Source: Clostridium sp. DL-VIII (lineage in GTDB: Bacteria > Bacillota > Clostridia > Clostridiales > Clostridiaceae). From it: 64,000 nt of DNA. This document shows positions 51,477 through 59,064 of this stretch, piece after piece; position 1 is the stretch's first letter, and every line of letters starts with the position of its first letter. The notes below the pieces were generated by a model. It ran no database searches. It had not been told where the DNA came from and was given only the letters and a program-made list of their open reading frames with translations. Where the stretch lies: assembly GCF_000230835.1 (NCBI RefSeq), contig NZ_CM001240.1, forward strand, positions 3,202,779 through 3,266,778, read 5' to 3'. Position numbers and translations under genes: made by a program.

Positions 51477-51561
51477 GGAAAAGTTTATATCTAAAAACTT
51501 ATCTGGGTATGATGAATATTGCGGAAAGGTGAGATATCACTTAATTCCATTCATATGGTAG
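51472..51561 (+). pseudogene. C-terminal remnant of an isoprenylcysteine methyltransferase-like protein
   Basis: Overlapping the end of the tam-like gene, a frame without a start reads HEEKFISKNLSGYDEYCGKV, then RYHLIPFIW and a stop. This is the conserved C-terminus of small-membrane ICMT-family methyltransferases (GYxEYxxKVRYRLIPxIW). Only the last ~29 codons remain. Confidence 0.7.
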
Positions 51562-51660
51562 GTATAATATTAGAGAACACATTATGCAAAATAATAGTCA
51601 AAACAAAAATGACTATTTTATTATCTTTGAAAATCAACTTGATTTTATATTATATATTAA

Positions 51661-51700
51661 AAGGTAGTCTAAATTTAAATAAAATTAGACTACCTTTTAA
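51661..51700 (+). terminator. Bidirectional terminator between tam-like gene and rqcH
   Basis: A 12-bp perfect stem (AAGGTAGTCTAA with TTAGACTACCTT) with T-rich sequence on both sides serves the convergent tam-like and rqcH genes. Confidence 0.8.
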
Positions 51701-51767
51701 TGTATATAGATAATTTATAGATAGATAAACTATGCATTGGGCTTATATATAGAATAATTACCTAAAA

Positions 51768-53501
51768 TTATTTTTGAAATAGGGTATTAAATTCACTCGG
51801 ATCTATTACCAAAGTCTTATTGGTATGATAAATAACCATACCAGGTTTTGCTCCATTTGGTTTCTTTAATTCTTTAACCTTTGTATAATCTACAGGTAAC
51901 TTTGAAGACTCTTTTCCTTTACTGTAGAAACCAGCAATTATTGCAGCTTCTTCAAGGGTCTTATCGGGAACCTCAAAAGAGCAGACAATAACATGTGAAC
52001 CAGGTATATCTTTTGCATGAAGCCAAAGATGATTTTTATTAGCAAACTTTAAACTTAAATATTCATTTTGTAAGTTATTTTTTCCAACATATATGTCAAT
52101 ACCATCACTTGAAACAAAATGATGTGGCTTGGATGCCTTATTTTGTTTAGAATTTTTATTATTTTTTCTATAGCGGATATATCCTGTCTCAATTAATTCA
52201 TTTTTTATATCATCAATTTCAGTATAACTTTCTGCATTAAGAATATTAGTAAGCACAGAATTAAGATAAGCTATTTCATCCGAATTCTTTTCAAGTTGCA
52301 GTTTAGCATACTCCTCTGAAATCTTAAGTTTATTATATTTCTTATAATAATATTGAACATTTTCAGAAGGAGTTTTTGTTGAGTTTAAAGGGATTTTTAT
52401 ATATTCTTCTTCATTTTCATTATAGAAATTAAGCAATGTACATTCAGTATCGCCTTTTTTTATTGTATAAATGTAGGAAGTTAACAGATCTCCCTTTATT
52501 TTATAAGAATCTTTTTCAGAACATTCCTTAAGTGTTTCATTGAGTATTCTTAGCTTCTTATTGCATCTTTCAATATTAGTATGAAGAAGCTTTTGCAAAT
52601 CAGTAGATTTATTTTGAAGTCTATCCTGCTTATCCTTCTTTTCATAAAATGCATCCATTAAAGTGTTTGGATCACCGTATGGTATTGATAAAAAATCTTC
52701 TTCTAAAGAATTCAATTTTAACGAATAAAAGTCTTTAACAATACCAGTTTTAGTTGTATATATATTATAAGAAATATTTTCATTTAGATTAGTAATAAGC
52801 TTTTTGAAATCATCACAAATTTCCTGTATTGTAGGTGATACGTTACATTTTACAATTTTGTAAAATAAATCTGTAGATAATAGTTTACTTATTCCAGTAA
52901 AACAATTAAAATAAAATTTGTCATCAAAAATAATAGAATTTTTGCTTACAAAAGAATTTAATTCTTCAAATGTAGTAGAAAAAGGATTTAATTTAGTAGA
53001 TGCTGGTGGATAAACAAAATTAACACCTGGATATAGAACTCTATAGCTGTTTATATCAGGAGTGATATGTTTAATAGATTCCATTACTTTATTATCTCTA
53101 TTTCTAACTAAAGTGATGTTAGAATGGCGTCCCATAATTTCGATAATTAGAGAGTACACACTATCAAAACCTAGTTCATCTCTATTTTCAATTTCCATAA
53201 TTAAAATTCTATCATTATCTTTTTGTGTAAGCTTTGTAATCCTTCCTCCAAGTATGTATTTTCTAAGAACCATTAAATACATAGGAGCTTTAATAGGATT
53301 TTCTTTTGTACTATTTGTTAAGTGAATTCTAGCAAATCTAGGTGATGATGAAATTAATAGTTTTAAATTTTTACGATCTTTTCTTAAGGTTAAAATTATT
53401 TCATCCTTTTCAGGTTGATTTATCTTATCTATTTTAGAATTTAATATTGATTTTTCTAAATCATTTATTAAACTATATAAGTAGATACCATCTAATGCCA
53501 T
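51768..53501 (-). CDS. rqcH: Rqc2-type ribosome quality control protein RqcH (NFACT)
   Basis: A 577-residue NFACT protein, formerly annotated as fibronectin-binding protein FbpA. The N-terminal NFACT-N domain begins MALDGIYLYSLINDLEKSIL; a coiled-coil middle (about 290-440) and the NFACT-R domain (FVSSDGIDIYVGKNNLQNEY, HLWLHAKDIPGSHVIV) follow. RqcH binds stalled 50S subunits and directs C-terminal alanine tails for degradation. AAAGGATGA precedes the ATG on the minus strand. A likely promoter lies just upstream at 53535-53564. Confidence 0.93.
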   Translation of the reverse strand: MALDGIYLYSLINDLEKSILNSKIDKINQPEKDEIILTLRKDRKNLKLLISSSPRFARIHLTNSTKENPIKAPMYLMVLRKYILGGRITKLTQKDNDRILIMEIENRDELGFDSVYSLIIEIMGRHSNITLVRNRDNKVMESIKHITPDINSYRVLYPGVNFVYPPASTKLNPFSTTFEELNSFVSKNSIIFDDKFYFNCFTGISKLLSTDLFYKIVKCNVSPTIQEICDDFKKLITNLNENISYNIYTTKTGIVKDFYSLKLNSLEEDFLSIPYGDPNTLMDAFYEKKDKQDRLQNKSTDLQKLLHTNIERCNKKLRILNETLKECSEKDSYKIKGDLLTSYIYTIKKGDTECTLLNFYNENEEEYIKIPLNSTKTPSENVQYYYKKYNKLKISEEYAKLQLEKNSDEIAYLNSVLTNILNAESYTEIDDIKNELIETGYIRYRKNNKNSKQNKASKPHHFVSSDGIDIYVGKNNLQNEYLSLKFANKNHLWLHAKDIPGSHVIVCSFEVPDKTLEEAAIIAGFYSKGKESSKLPVDYTKVKELKKPNGAKPGMVIYHTNKTLVIDPSEFNTLFQK

Positions 53502-53534
53502 ATTATGTCATCCTTTCTTAGTGTAACTAAGAAT

Positions 53535-53564
53535 AGTATAACATTATAACGATATAATTATCAA
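53535..53564 (-). promoter_or_regulatory. Promoter of rqcH
   Basis: On the minus strand, TTGATA (53564-53559), an 18-base spacer and TATACT (53540-53535). It lies 34 bases upstream of the start codon. Confidence 0.5.
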
Positions 53565-53953
53565 TTATCAGCAAAATGTGAAGGCTGAAGTGATTATATA
53601 AAAAATTTGAGAAACTATCGAAAAAGTGCAAATATATGTATATAATAATACATGTAATAAAAACATGTTATTTAAAGGAAGCTGTATATATGTTCTAATC
53701 GACAATATATATAATAATTTAGTAGTAAGTAATAAAATTATATTTAAGTTTCTTAAAATAAGTATCTATTTAAGGATGTAGAAATTTAGTTAGAATATAT
53801 ATTTATAATTAAAAAAAATTAATTAAATAGACAATAAGCTGCTCTATATTGATAAAGTATAAAGTTATTTAAAGCTAATAATGCGCTTGGAACTTTCCTT
53901 AGGTGCTGTTATGAAAAATATATGAAAAATAATCTAATTTAGGAGGAAGTTAA
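53565..53953 (+). other. Gene-free stretch before dapF
   Basis: About 390 bases without a gene. A small inverted repeat (ACATG at about 53651 with CATGT at 53665) is present. No riboswitch or terminator could be recognised. dapF's promoter is probably inside it, but I cannot place it. Confidence 0.5.
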
Positions 53954-54781
53954 ATGGACTTTTATAAAATGCAGGGGGCAGGAAATGATTTTGTATTTGT
54001 TGAAGATTTTGATAATAAAATCGAAGATGAATGCAAGCTTGCTGTAAAATTGTGCGATAGGCATTTTGGAATTGGCGCTGATGGGTTAGTTATTGTAAGA
54101 AAATCAGAAGTGGCAAATGCAAAGATGGTTATTATAAATGCAGATGGATCAAGGGCTAATATGTGCGGAAATGCAATAAGGTGCTTTGGAAAATATGTAT
54201 TTGAGCATAAAATAGCAGATGGCACTAAATTTTCAGTGGAAACTGGAGATGGGATTAAAGAAATAGAAATAATATTAGAAAATAATAAAGTTAGATATGT
54301 AAGAGTTTACATGGGGAAACCCTCTTACAAGGGATGTGATATACCATTAAACAATATGGAAAGTCTTATAGAGAAAGAAATTACTGTTAATGGTAGGACG
54401 TATATCATGACTACTGTATTAATGGGAGTTCCTCATACGGTTATTTTTGAGGACGACAGAGAATATGACGTTGTCACCGAAGGATCTAAAATAGAGAAGC
54501 TTGATATATTTAAAGAAGGAAGTAATGTAAATTTTGTAAAGATAGTTGATAAGACTCATATAAGAGTTAATACATGGGAAAGAGGGGCAGGTGCAACTCT
54601 TGCATGTGGTACAGGATGTAGTGCATCTGTAGTAGTAGCTAAGAAATTTGGACTTGTAGATAAAGATAAAGAAATTTATGTTAAAGCGCCAGGTGGTGAA
54701 TTAATTATAGAAGTTTTAGGGGACGATGTATACATGAAAGGTCCTGCAGAAGTATCATTTGAAGGAAAGACAACTTTGTAA
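53954..54781 (+). CDS. dapF: Diaminopimelate epimerase
   Basis: A 275-residue cofactor-free epimerase that converts LL- to meso-diaminopimelate for peptidoglycan and lysine. Both catalytic cysteines are in place: NADGSRANMCGNAIRCFGKY and TLACGTGCSASVVVAKKFG. The start MDFYKMQGAGNDFVFV is the family start, and AGGAGG precedes it. It matches MurE's DAP-type DNPR motif. No other dap gene is in the window. The lipoprotein gene downstream is 27 bases away. Confidence 0.95.
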   Translation: MDFYKMQGAGNDFVFVEDFDNKIEDECKLAVKLCDRHFGIGADGLVIVRKSEVANAKMVIINADGSRANMCGNAIRCFGKYVFEHKIADGTKFSVETGDGIKEIEIILENNKVRYVRVYMGKPSYKGCDIPLNNMESLIEKEITVNGRTYIMTTVLMGVPHTVIFEDDREYDVVTEGSKIEKLDIFKEGSNVNFVKIVDKTHIRVNTWERGAGATLACGTGCSASVVVAKKFGLVDKDKEIYVKAPGGELIIEVLGDDVYMKGPAEVSFEGKTTL

Positions 54782-54808
54782 CAATTGTAGTAGATGAGGG
54801 AATAAGAA

Positions 54809-55816
54809 ATGAAATTATCAAAGGGTAAGTGTTGGAGCATATTAGTTTTCGTTGTATTATCTCTGTTTGCACTTGGATGTTCAGCTCAAAAAGGTGAAAC
54901 TCCTAGTAAAACAGAGCAGATTAATTTAAATTTAGGGGCTGTATTAAAAAGTGAAGATGGGGCGTATAAATTATATAATTATGAAGACGGAAAGTACGGA
55001 AATGCGAAAAGTAATAATATTATTTTAACTTACGATAAAAGCAGTTCAAACTATATAACAGTTGAAAATGGTAAAGATTATGTAGTAAGTGCTAAAAATA
55101 AATTTGAAATTAAGGATCCAAGCTATAGCGAATTAAAATTATCAAAAGGTGGGAAGTATATATCTTATTTTATAGATGATGATGGTCTTAAATTAAAAGT
55201 ATTCGATACAAGCCAAAATAAACAAATAGATATTAAATCCAATGTTTCTATATCAGGAACTTTATATGATTGGTATGATACTGATACTTTAATTTATTAT
55301 GGAGTTAGTGATGATGGAATAAATGGATTATTTACCTATAACATAAAAGAAAATAAAGAAGAATTGCTTTATAACATAAAAGAGGGGTATTTGGCTTACT
55401 TAAAAGGTATTGATGACAATGTGGTATTTGTGCAGCTAACTTTGGAAAACAAGAAAGAATTAATGATGATAAATAAGCAGACCAAAGAAGTTAAGCTTTT
55501 ATCAAAGGATATCGATGAGCTTACAGATATAGAGATATATAATGATAAATTATATTTTACTGGTAAAGCAGCTAATAATGTTGACTCATTATATGAGATT
55601 GATGATAATAAATCTAAAAGATTAGTTTTTGATTTTCCAGCTGTAGTAAAAGTAGAAAAAGGATTAGAAATAGATGATAGCGGGAATGTTTTATTTATAG
55701 GTGCAAATAAATTAAATGATACTGAAGAGCAAATTTATACATACACAAAGGATGGAAGTATAAGTTCCGTGTCGAAGAATTCAACGGACTATGCATTTAT
55801 AGATTATAAAAGTTAA
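54809..55816 (+). CDS. Lipoprotein with beta-propeller-like repeats, unknown function
   Basis: A 335-residue lipoprotein: signal peptide with lipobox (ILVFVVLSLFALGCSAQKGE; Cys at about residue 24). The mature part contains repeated beta strands with the YDKSSSNYITVENGKDYV, LKVFDTSQNKQIDIKSN and GLFTYNIKENKEELLYN pattern, as in WD40/TolB-type propellers. It probably sits on the outer face of the membrane. No named family is recognised. GAATAAGAA before the ATG is a weak ribosome site. It may be co-transcribed with dapF. Confidence 0.75.
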   Translation: MKLSKGKCWSILVFVVLSLFALGCSAQKGETPSKTEQINLNLGAVLKSEDGAYKLYNYEDGKYGNAKSNNIILTYDKSSSNYITVENGKDYVVSAKNKFEIKDPSYSELKLSKGGKYISYFIDDDGLKLKVFDTSQNKQIDIKSNVSISGTLYDWYDTDTLIYYGVSDDGINGLFTYNIKENKEELLYNIKEGYLAYLKGIDDNVVFVQLTLENKKELMMINKQTKEVKLLSKDIDELTDIEIYNDKLYFTGKAANNVDSLYEIDDNKSKRLVFDFPAVVKVEKGLEIDDSGNVLFIGANKLNDTEEQIYTYTKDGSISSVSKNSTDYAFIDYKS

Positions 55817-55841
55817 TATATTAATTATAAATTTATTTTAA

Positions 55842-55876
55842 GGAGACGCTTATAGAAATATAGGTGTCTTTTCTTA
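55842..55876 (+). terminator. Terminator after the lipoprotein gene
   Basis: GAGACGCTTATA pairs with TATAGGTGTCTTTT, with G-U pairs, around a 4-base loop; T-rich sequence follows. Confidence 0.7.
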
Positions 55877-55976
55877 TGAGAAAATGTAACACAAATTTAA
55901 CAATCTAAGTGAATACATTTATCATAAGTTTGAGAGAATTTAATTGAAAATATAACAAATAAGGATGGTGAAAACT

Positions 55977-56126
55977 ATGACTCCAAAAGAATTGGCGAGA
56001 AAAACTATTAGAGATATTACTAAAAGAAGAGCTAAATCTGACCATGAATATTATGCCTATCAAAAAGAGCAGAATGTTAGGAAATTAAGAAACTGGAGTG
56101 TCAGAGTTGGAGGATGCCGTTGGTAA
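55977..56126 (+). CDS. Small basic protein, unknown function
   Basis: A 49-residue, strongly basic protein: MTPKELARKTIRDITKRRAK, then DHEYYAYQKEQNVRKLRNWS and VRVGGCRW. It starts at an ATG 11 bases after AAGGATGG. The terminators at 55842 and 56176 bracket it, so it is an independent unit and likely real. I do not recognise the family. Size and charge suit a nucleic-acid-binding or spore-related small protein, but that is a guess. Confidence 0.6.
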   Translation: MTPKELARKTIRDITKRRAKSDHEYYAYQKEQNVRKLRNWSVRVGGCRW

Positions 56127-56175
56127 AAATAAAACATAGCAGAAAATAAATTATGATTTAAAATATTAACAGAGG

Positions 56176-56208
56176 TGCTGCATTAATTAAATTAATGTGG
56201 CATTTTTT
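56176..56208 (+). terminator. Terminator after the small basic protein
   Basis: TGCTGCATTAATT pairs with ATTAATGTGGCA, with one or two G-U pairs, followed by TTTTTTAT. Confidence 0.8.
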
Positions 56209-56229
56209 ATAGCTGTCTAACTTTAAAGC

Positions 56230-56363
56230 TAAGTTATACCTTAATGAAATTACATATGAGTCCATTCAAGAAGTTATAAAATTAAATATAGAAGCAGGTA
56301 AAATGGATAAATGCAAAAAAATATTACATATTCTAAGTGATTGCAATTGATATATAGATATAG
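56230..56363 (+). pseudogene. Short coding relic before the MarR-like gene
   Basis: An open stretch without a start codon reads FKAKLYLNEITYESIQEVIK, then GKMDKCKKILHILSDCN and hits TGA. The next codons (YIDIA, then TAA) suggest nonsense mutations in a once-longer frame. It may be a remnant of a separate small gene or of the missing N-terminus of the following protein. Confidence 0.35.
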
Positions 56364-56888
56364 CATAATTGTTTAAATTCAGAGTTAGCCCTTGCACAGG
56401 CTCATATATTAAATTATCTAAAGCAAAACGGAAGTACTCCATTTAATGAATTGTTAATGCAGCTAGGAATTGATAAAGCTTCCCTTAGCAGAATACTTAA
56501 TAATCTAGAAAATAAAAATTATATTGAGATGAAAAAATCTCAGAGTGATAAAAGAATGAAAGATGTTGAGATTTTACATTTAGGCATGAAGGCTATAATT
56601 GATGGAGATATTAAAGCAAATGAATATATTAATGATATTTTACTTTTAGGAAGTAATGAAGAGGCGAATAATATTATGAAAGCATTTAAGAATTTTAGAA
56701 TTCTAGCATTGAAAAATAATCTTATAAAAAATGACTCTAGAGTAACCATAGAAAGAATTGAAGCAAGTGATATTACATTAAGAATGCTAGAAAAGCTTGG
56801 ATGTGAAGTCGTTGGGGAAGCAGAGGATTTTTACGGTGATTCAGTAACGCCTATAATAGTAAAAAAGTGTATTTTCATGAATAAGTAA
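56364..56888 (+). pseudogene. N-terminally truncated MarR-like regulator
   Basis: The frame is open from 56364 (NCLNSELALAQAHILNYLKQ) without a usable start. The winged-helix part (TPFNELLMQLGIDKASLSRI, LNNLENKNYIEMKKSQSDK) is a clear MarR-type DNA-binding domain. An ATG at 56451 falls in mid-domain. The last ~45 residues (TLRMLEKLGCEVVGEAEDFY, then GDSVTPIIVKK) are an unusual extension. Either the gene has lost its start or it initiates at a rare codon. Downstream to 56990 there is nothing but the next ribosome site. Confidence 0.55.
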
Positions 56889-56990
56889 CTTTGAAAATGC
56901 ATGAATTTAAAGAAGAACAAATAAAAGTGGCATCTAAGAAGGATTTTCTAAGCTTTTCTAGAATTCAATTTTTAGGAGAGGTGAGTTTAT

Positions 56991-57224
56991 ATGAGAAGCA
57001 ATGAGATAGAATTTATTGATTTAACTAACAAACAATATGAAGCACTAATTGAAACACAAATGGAAACCTACAAAAAAATATTAGATTTTTGTAAAGAAAA
57101 TATAAATGATTTAGAAAAAATAAAAATAATAGATAATAAGATATTAGAAATAGAAGAAAAAACATTGACTGAACTTGAAAAGATAAGAGTTTATAATAAA
57201 ATATTTATAGAATCAATTAAATAA
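56991..57224 (+). CDS. Small helical protein, unknown function
   Basis: A 77-residue, highly charged protein, probably one long coiled coil or helical hairpin (YEALIETQMETYKKILDFCK, ENINDLEKIKIIDNKILEIE). No family is recognised. AGGAGAGG precedes the ATG at good spacing, which supports it as a gene. It follows the MarR-like remnant by about 100 bases and has a gap of nearly 100 bases after it. Confidence 0.6.
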   Translation: MRSNEIEFIDLTNKQYEALIETQMETYKKILDFCKENINDLEKIKIIDNKILEIEEKTLTELEKIRVYNKIFIESIK

Positions 57225-57319
57225 AATTTATGTATTTACAGTCAACTGAAATTTTTATAGTAGTAAAAAAATGTAACATTTTTGCTTAATTATAATATAT
57301 TGAATAATTGGGTGATAAT

Positions 57320-57562
57320 ATGAGCAAAATTGGAGTAATCATAAAATGTATATTTAAATATAAAGATAAAAAATATAAAGTTGAAGATGTAATACCAGAT
57401 TGCTTAGAAAAGGAAAAGGCAATGTTTTTATATAGAGATGGTAACTATTCAGATGATATTTATAGAGCTGGATTAATAAGAATAAGATATGGGGAAGAAG
57501 AAATTCCAAATTTGCCAAGAGAAAGTAAGGAAATAGAACTTGTAAATATAGAAGTAGAATGA
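57320..57562 (+). CDS. Small protein, unknown function
   Basis: An 80-residue protein (SKIGVIIKCIFKYKDKKYKV, EKEKAMFLYRDGNYSDDIYR, AGLIRIRYGEEEIPNL) with mixed alpha-beta pattern. I do not recognise it. An in-frame TTG at 57308 opens the frame, but GGGTGAT lies between it and the ATG at 57320, so the ATG is preferred. A strong terminator at 57590 follows, so it is a single-gene unit. Confidence 0.6.
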   Translation: MSKIGVIIKCIFKYKDKKYKVEDVIPDCLEKEKAMFLYRDGNYSDDIYRAGLIRIRYGEEEIPNLPRESKEIELVNIEVE

Positions 57563-57589
57563 AATTAGGATAAAAATAGAATAAAATTA

Positions 57590-57614
57590 GGGCTGCTGTG
57601 GCAGCCCTTTTTTA
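57590..57614 (+). terminator. Strong terminator
   Basis: A perfect 7-bp G+C-rich stem (GGGCTGC with GCAGCCC), a 4-base loop and TTTTTT. Confidence 0.9.
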
Positions 57615-57815
57615 ACTTTTTGCAAGTAGAAATTTAACAGCAAACATGGTAATTAGTTAATTATACAAAAAGTTATATAATTAATTGGGGAAAAAAGGAA
57701 TTTCCAAGATTTATGCATTGAATAAATTAGAATCATACGCTAACATAGAAATAATGGTTGTAAATAATTAACACAATTTCATATTAACATGATTATTTGA
57801 ATAGAGGTACAAGAA

Positions 57816-57986
57816 ATGAGTGCTATATTGGAAATTGAAGCAAGGATTTATGAAATGAGACAAGCATTATATGAAGTCATAGACAGAAAAAATAATTTAT
57901 TAGATAGTGAAGTAATTACTGCGAGTAAAAAGCTTGATGAATTATTAAATGAATATAACAAGTTAACTAGAGAAGAGATAAAATAA
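57816..57986 (+). CDS. Spo0E-like aspartyl-phosphate phosphatase
   Basis: A 56-residue protein: MSAILEIEARIYEMRQALYE, then VIDRKNNLLDSEVITASKKL and DELLNEYNKLTREE. The Leu/Asp pattern xSxxLDxLLNxY near the C-terminus is the Spo0E family core (SQELD in Bacillus, here SKKLD), and the two-helix size is typical. Spo0E proteins dephosphorylate Spo0A~P and so restrain sporulation entry. AGAGGTAC precedes the ATG. A terminator at 58022 closes the unit. Confidence 0.8.
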   Translation: MSAILEIEARIYEMRQALYEVIDRKNNLLDSEVITASKKLDELLNEYNKLTREEIK

Positions 57987-58021
57987 TTGCCTTGTAAAAT
58001 ATAAAATTGAATATAATAATT

Positions 58022-58052
58022 GAGAACTCTATTAAGGTGGGGTTCTTTTTTA
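58022..58052 (+). terminator. Terminator after the Spo0E-like gene
   Basis: GAGAACTCT pairs with GGGGTTCT (G-U pairs included) around an AATTAAGG-type loop; TTTTTTAT follows. Confidence 0.75.
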
Positions 58053-58197
58053 TGGAAATTGTAAAGTTTTAAAGGAATTTAGTACTTTTTATATAATTAT
58101 TTAATATAATATTTCATTTAAAATTTATTTATTTTACGCAAAGATAAAATATCAGAATTTAAAAACTTAAAGAGGAAAGTGAGGTGTAATAGGCAGA

Positions 58198-58248
58198 ATG
58201 AATATTTTTTATTTAATAGAATTATTCTTGTCTGGCCTATTAAATTAA
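58198..58248 (+). CDS. Possible 16-residue leader ORF
   Basis: An ATG at 58198 opens MNIFYLIELFLSGLLN, whose TAA (58246-58248) is directly followed by the ATG of the next gene. GAGGTG lies about 10 bases before it. The downstream gene has no ribosome site of its own, so the two may be translationally coupled. Confidence 0.35.
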   Translation: MNIFYLIELFLSGLLN

Positions 58249-58602
58249 ATGAATAACTCAGGTATATGTGGCTGGCTAGCTAGAGATGGAAAGTTTTATG
58301 AGTGTGGTGAATCTAAACACAATCTCTTAGCATCTAAATTAGAAAAAGATTTAAATCTAGAAATGTTTGATGAAAGAAGAGCTATTTATCTTCATGATAA
58401 AGCATTATTAGAGGCATTAGGATTTATTAAATTTACACAATCTACTTATGGATTAGTTGGAGAAGCTTATGATAATCAGTTTATGTTATTTTTCGGAAAA
58501 AGATTTTCTTACGAACAGCGTAAATGGATGGACGAAAATATATTAAAAATGTCATCAGGTCAAAGAGCAGAATGCAGACAGAGACTTATTGTAGGATATT
58601 AA
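58249..58602 (+). CDS. Conserved-looking protein, unknown function
   Basis: A 117-residue cytoplasmic protein (GICGWLARDGKFYECGESKH, NLLASKLEKDLNLEMFDERR, MLFFGKRFSYEQRKWMDENI). I do not recognise a named family, though WLxxDGxFxxCxxxxH and a later Cys and His occur in clostridial proteins of unknown role. There is no Shine-Dalgarno sequence before the ATG. The short ORF ending exactly at its start may couple translation. Confidence 0.6.
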   Translation: MNNSGICGWLARDGKFYECGESKHNLLASKLEKDLNLEMFDERRAIYLHDKALLEALGFIKFTQSTYGLVGEAYDNQFMLFFGKRFSYEQRKWMDENILKMSSGQRAECRQRLIVGY

Positions 58603-58603
58603 A

Positions 58604-58707
58604 ATATATATGTTGCAATTAGTATTTTACAAAGTACAATTGGCAATATCACTTGCAATCCTTATAAGATTTTTTGAATTGTAGAATTATTATTGCAACA
58701 TATATAT
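58604..58707 (+). repeat. Inverted repeat flanking a short noncoding stretch
   Basis: ATATATATGTTGCAA (58604-58618) and TTGCAACATATATAT (58693-58707) are exact complements, about 75 bases apart. The unit lies right after the 58249 stop codon. Its purpose is unclear. Confidence 0.5.
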
Positions 58708-58737
58708 ATATAAATTTATTCTTAAAGTAAAATTAAA

Positions 58738-58790
58738 AAATAGAGATAGCGAAAAATCATAAGGAGAAAAGTAACGCTATCTCTATTTAA
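58738..58790 (+). terminator. Terminator before the RND efflux operon
   Basis: A 14-bp perfect stem (AAATAGAGATAGCG with CGCTATCTCTATTT) with a 23-base loop. It separates the 58249 gene from the TetR operon and works in either direction. From here to 58973 I see no gene. Confidence 0.75.
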
Positions 58791-58973
58791 ATTTAGGGAT
58801 TAAAAAATATTATGTTTACATTATCAAGTATTACCAGAATATTTAATAATATTCATAGATTTAAATAAAGATCCAACAAAAATTTTAAATAGACAATAAT
58901 GGATGAATTTTAAGAAAAGTAGAGATAATGGAAGATTTTATACGGATAATATACTGAGAAGGCTTTACTATGT

Positions 58974-58991
58974 TTTAATCAACTGTTTAAA
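58974..58991 (+). promoter_or_regulatory. TetR-type operator 1
   Basis: TTTAATCAACTGTTTAAA is a near-palindrome matching operator 2 at 59014 in 13 or more of 18 positions. It overlaps the place where the -35 box would lie relative to TATAAT at 58999-59004. Confidence 0.65.
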
Positions 58992-58998
58992 ATATAGT

Positions 58999-59004
58999 TA
59001 TAAT
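58999..59004 (+). promoter_or_regulatory. -10 box of the tetR-RND operon
   Basis: TATAAT between the two operators; the -35 (TAATCA or TTAATC near 58975-58981) is poor and lies inside operator 1. Confidence 0.5.
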
Positions 59005-59013
59005 ATGATAATA

Positions 59014-59031
59014 TTTAATCAAACGTTTAAT
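59014..59031 (+). promoter_or_regulatory. TetR-type operator 2
   Basis: TTTAATCAAACGTTTAAT is a near-palindrome centred on AACGTT. Its centre is 40 bases (about four turns) from that of operator 1, and it lies 34 bases before the tetR start. Confidence 0.7.
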
Positions 59032-59064
59032 TAAAAGTGAAAAGAAAGGTGATGTACAAAAGTT

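Noticed and set aside
26620..51600. Classical integron with attC sites
   Set aside because: No tyrosine recombinase and no attC-type paired R'/R'' boxes are visible; the repeats are A+T-rich, lack obvious hairpin form and do not carry the RYYYAAC core.
26620..51600. Prophage or integrative conjugative element
   Set aside because: There are no phage structural, terminase, relaxase or T4SS genes; the only mobility gene is the IS91-like transposase.
51519..51713. Plus-strand ORF of 64 codons after tam
   Set aside because: It overlaps the ICMT remnant in another frame and the terminator, with no ribosome site.
53565..53953. Lysine riboswitch before dapF
   Set aside because: The stretch lacks the expected conserved five-way junction sequences and a terminator hairpin.
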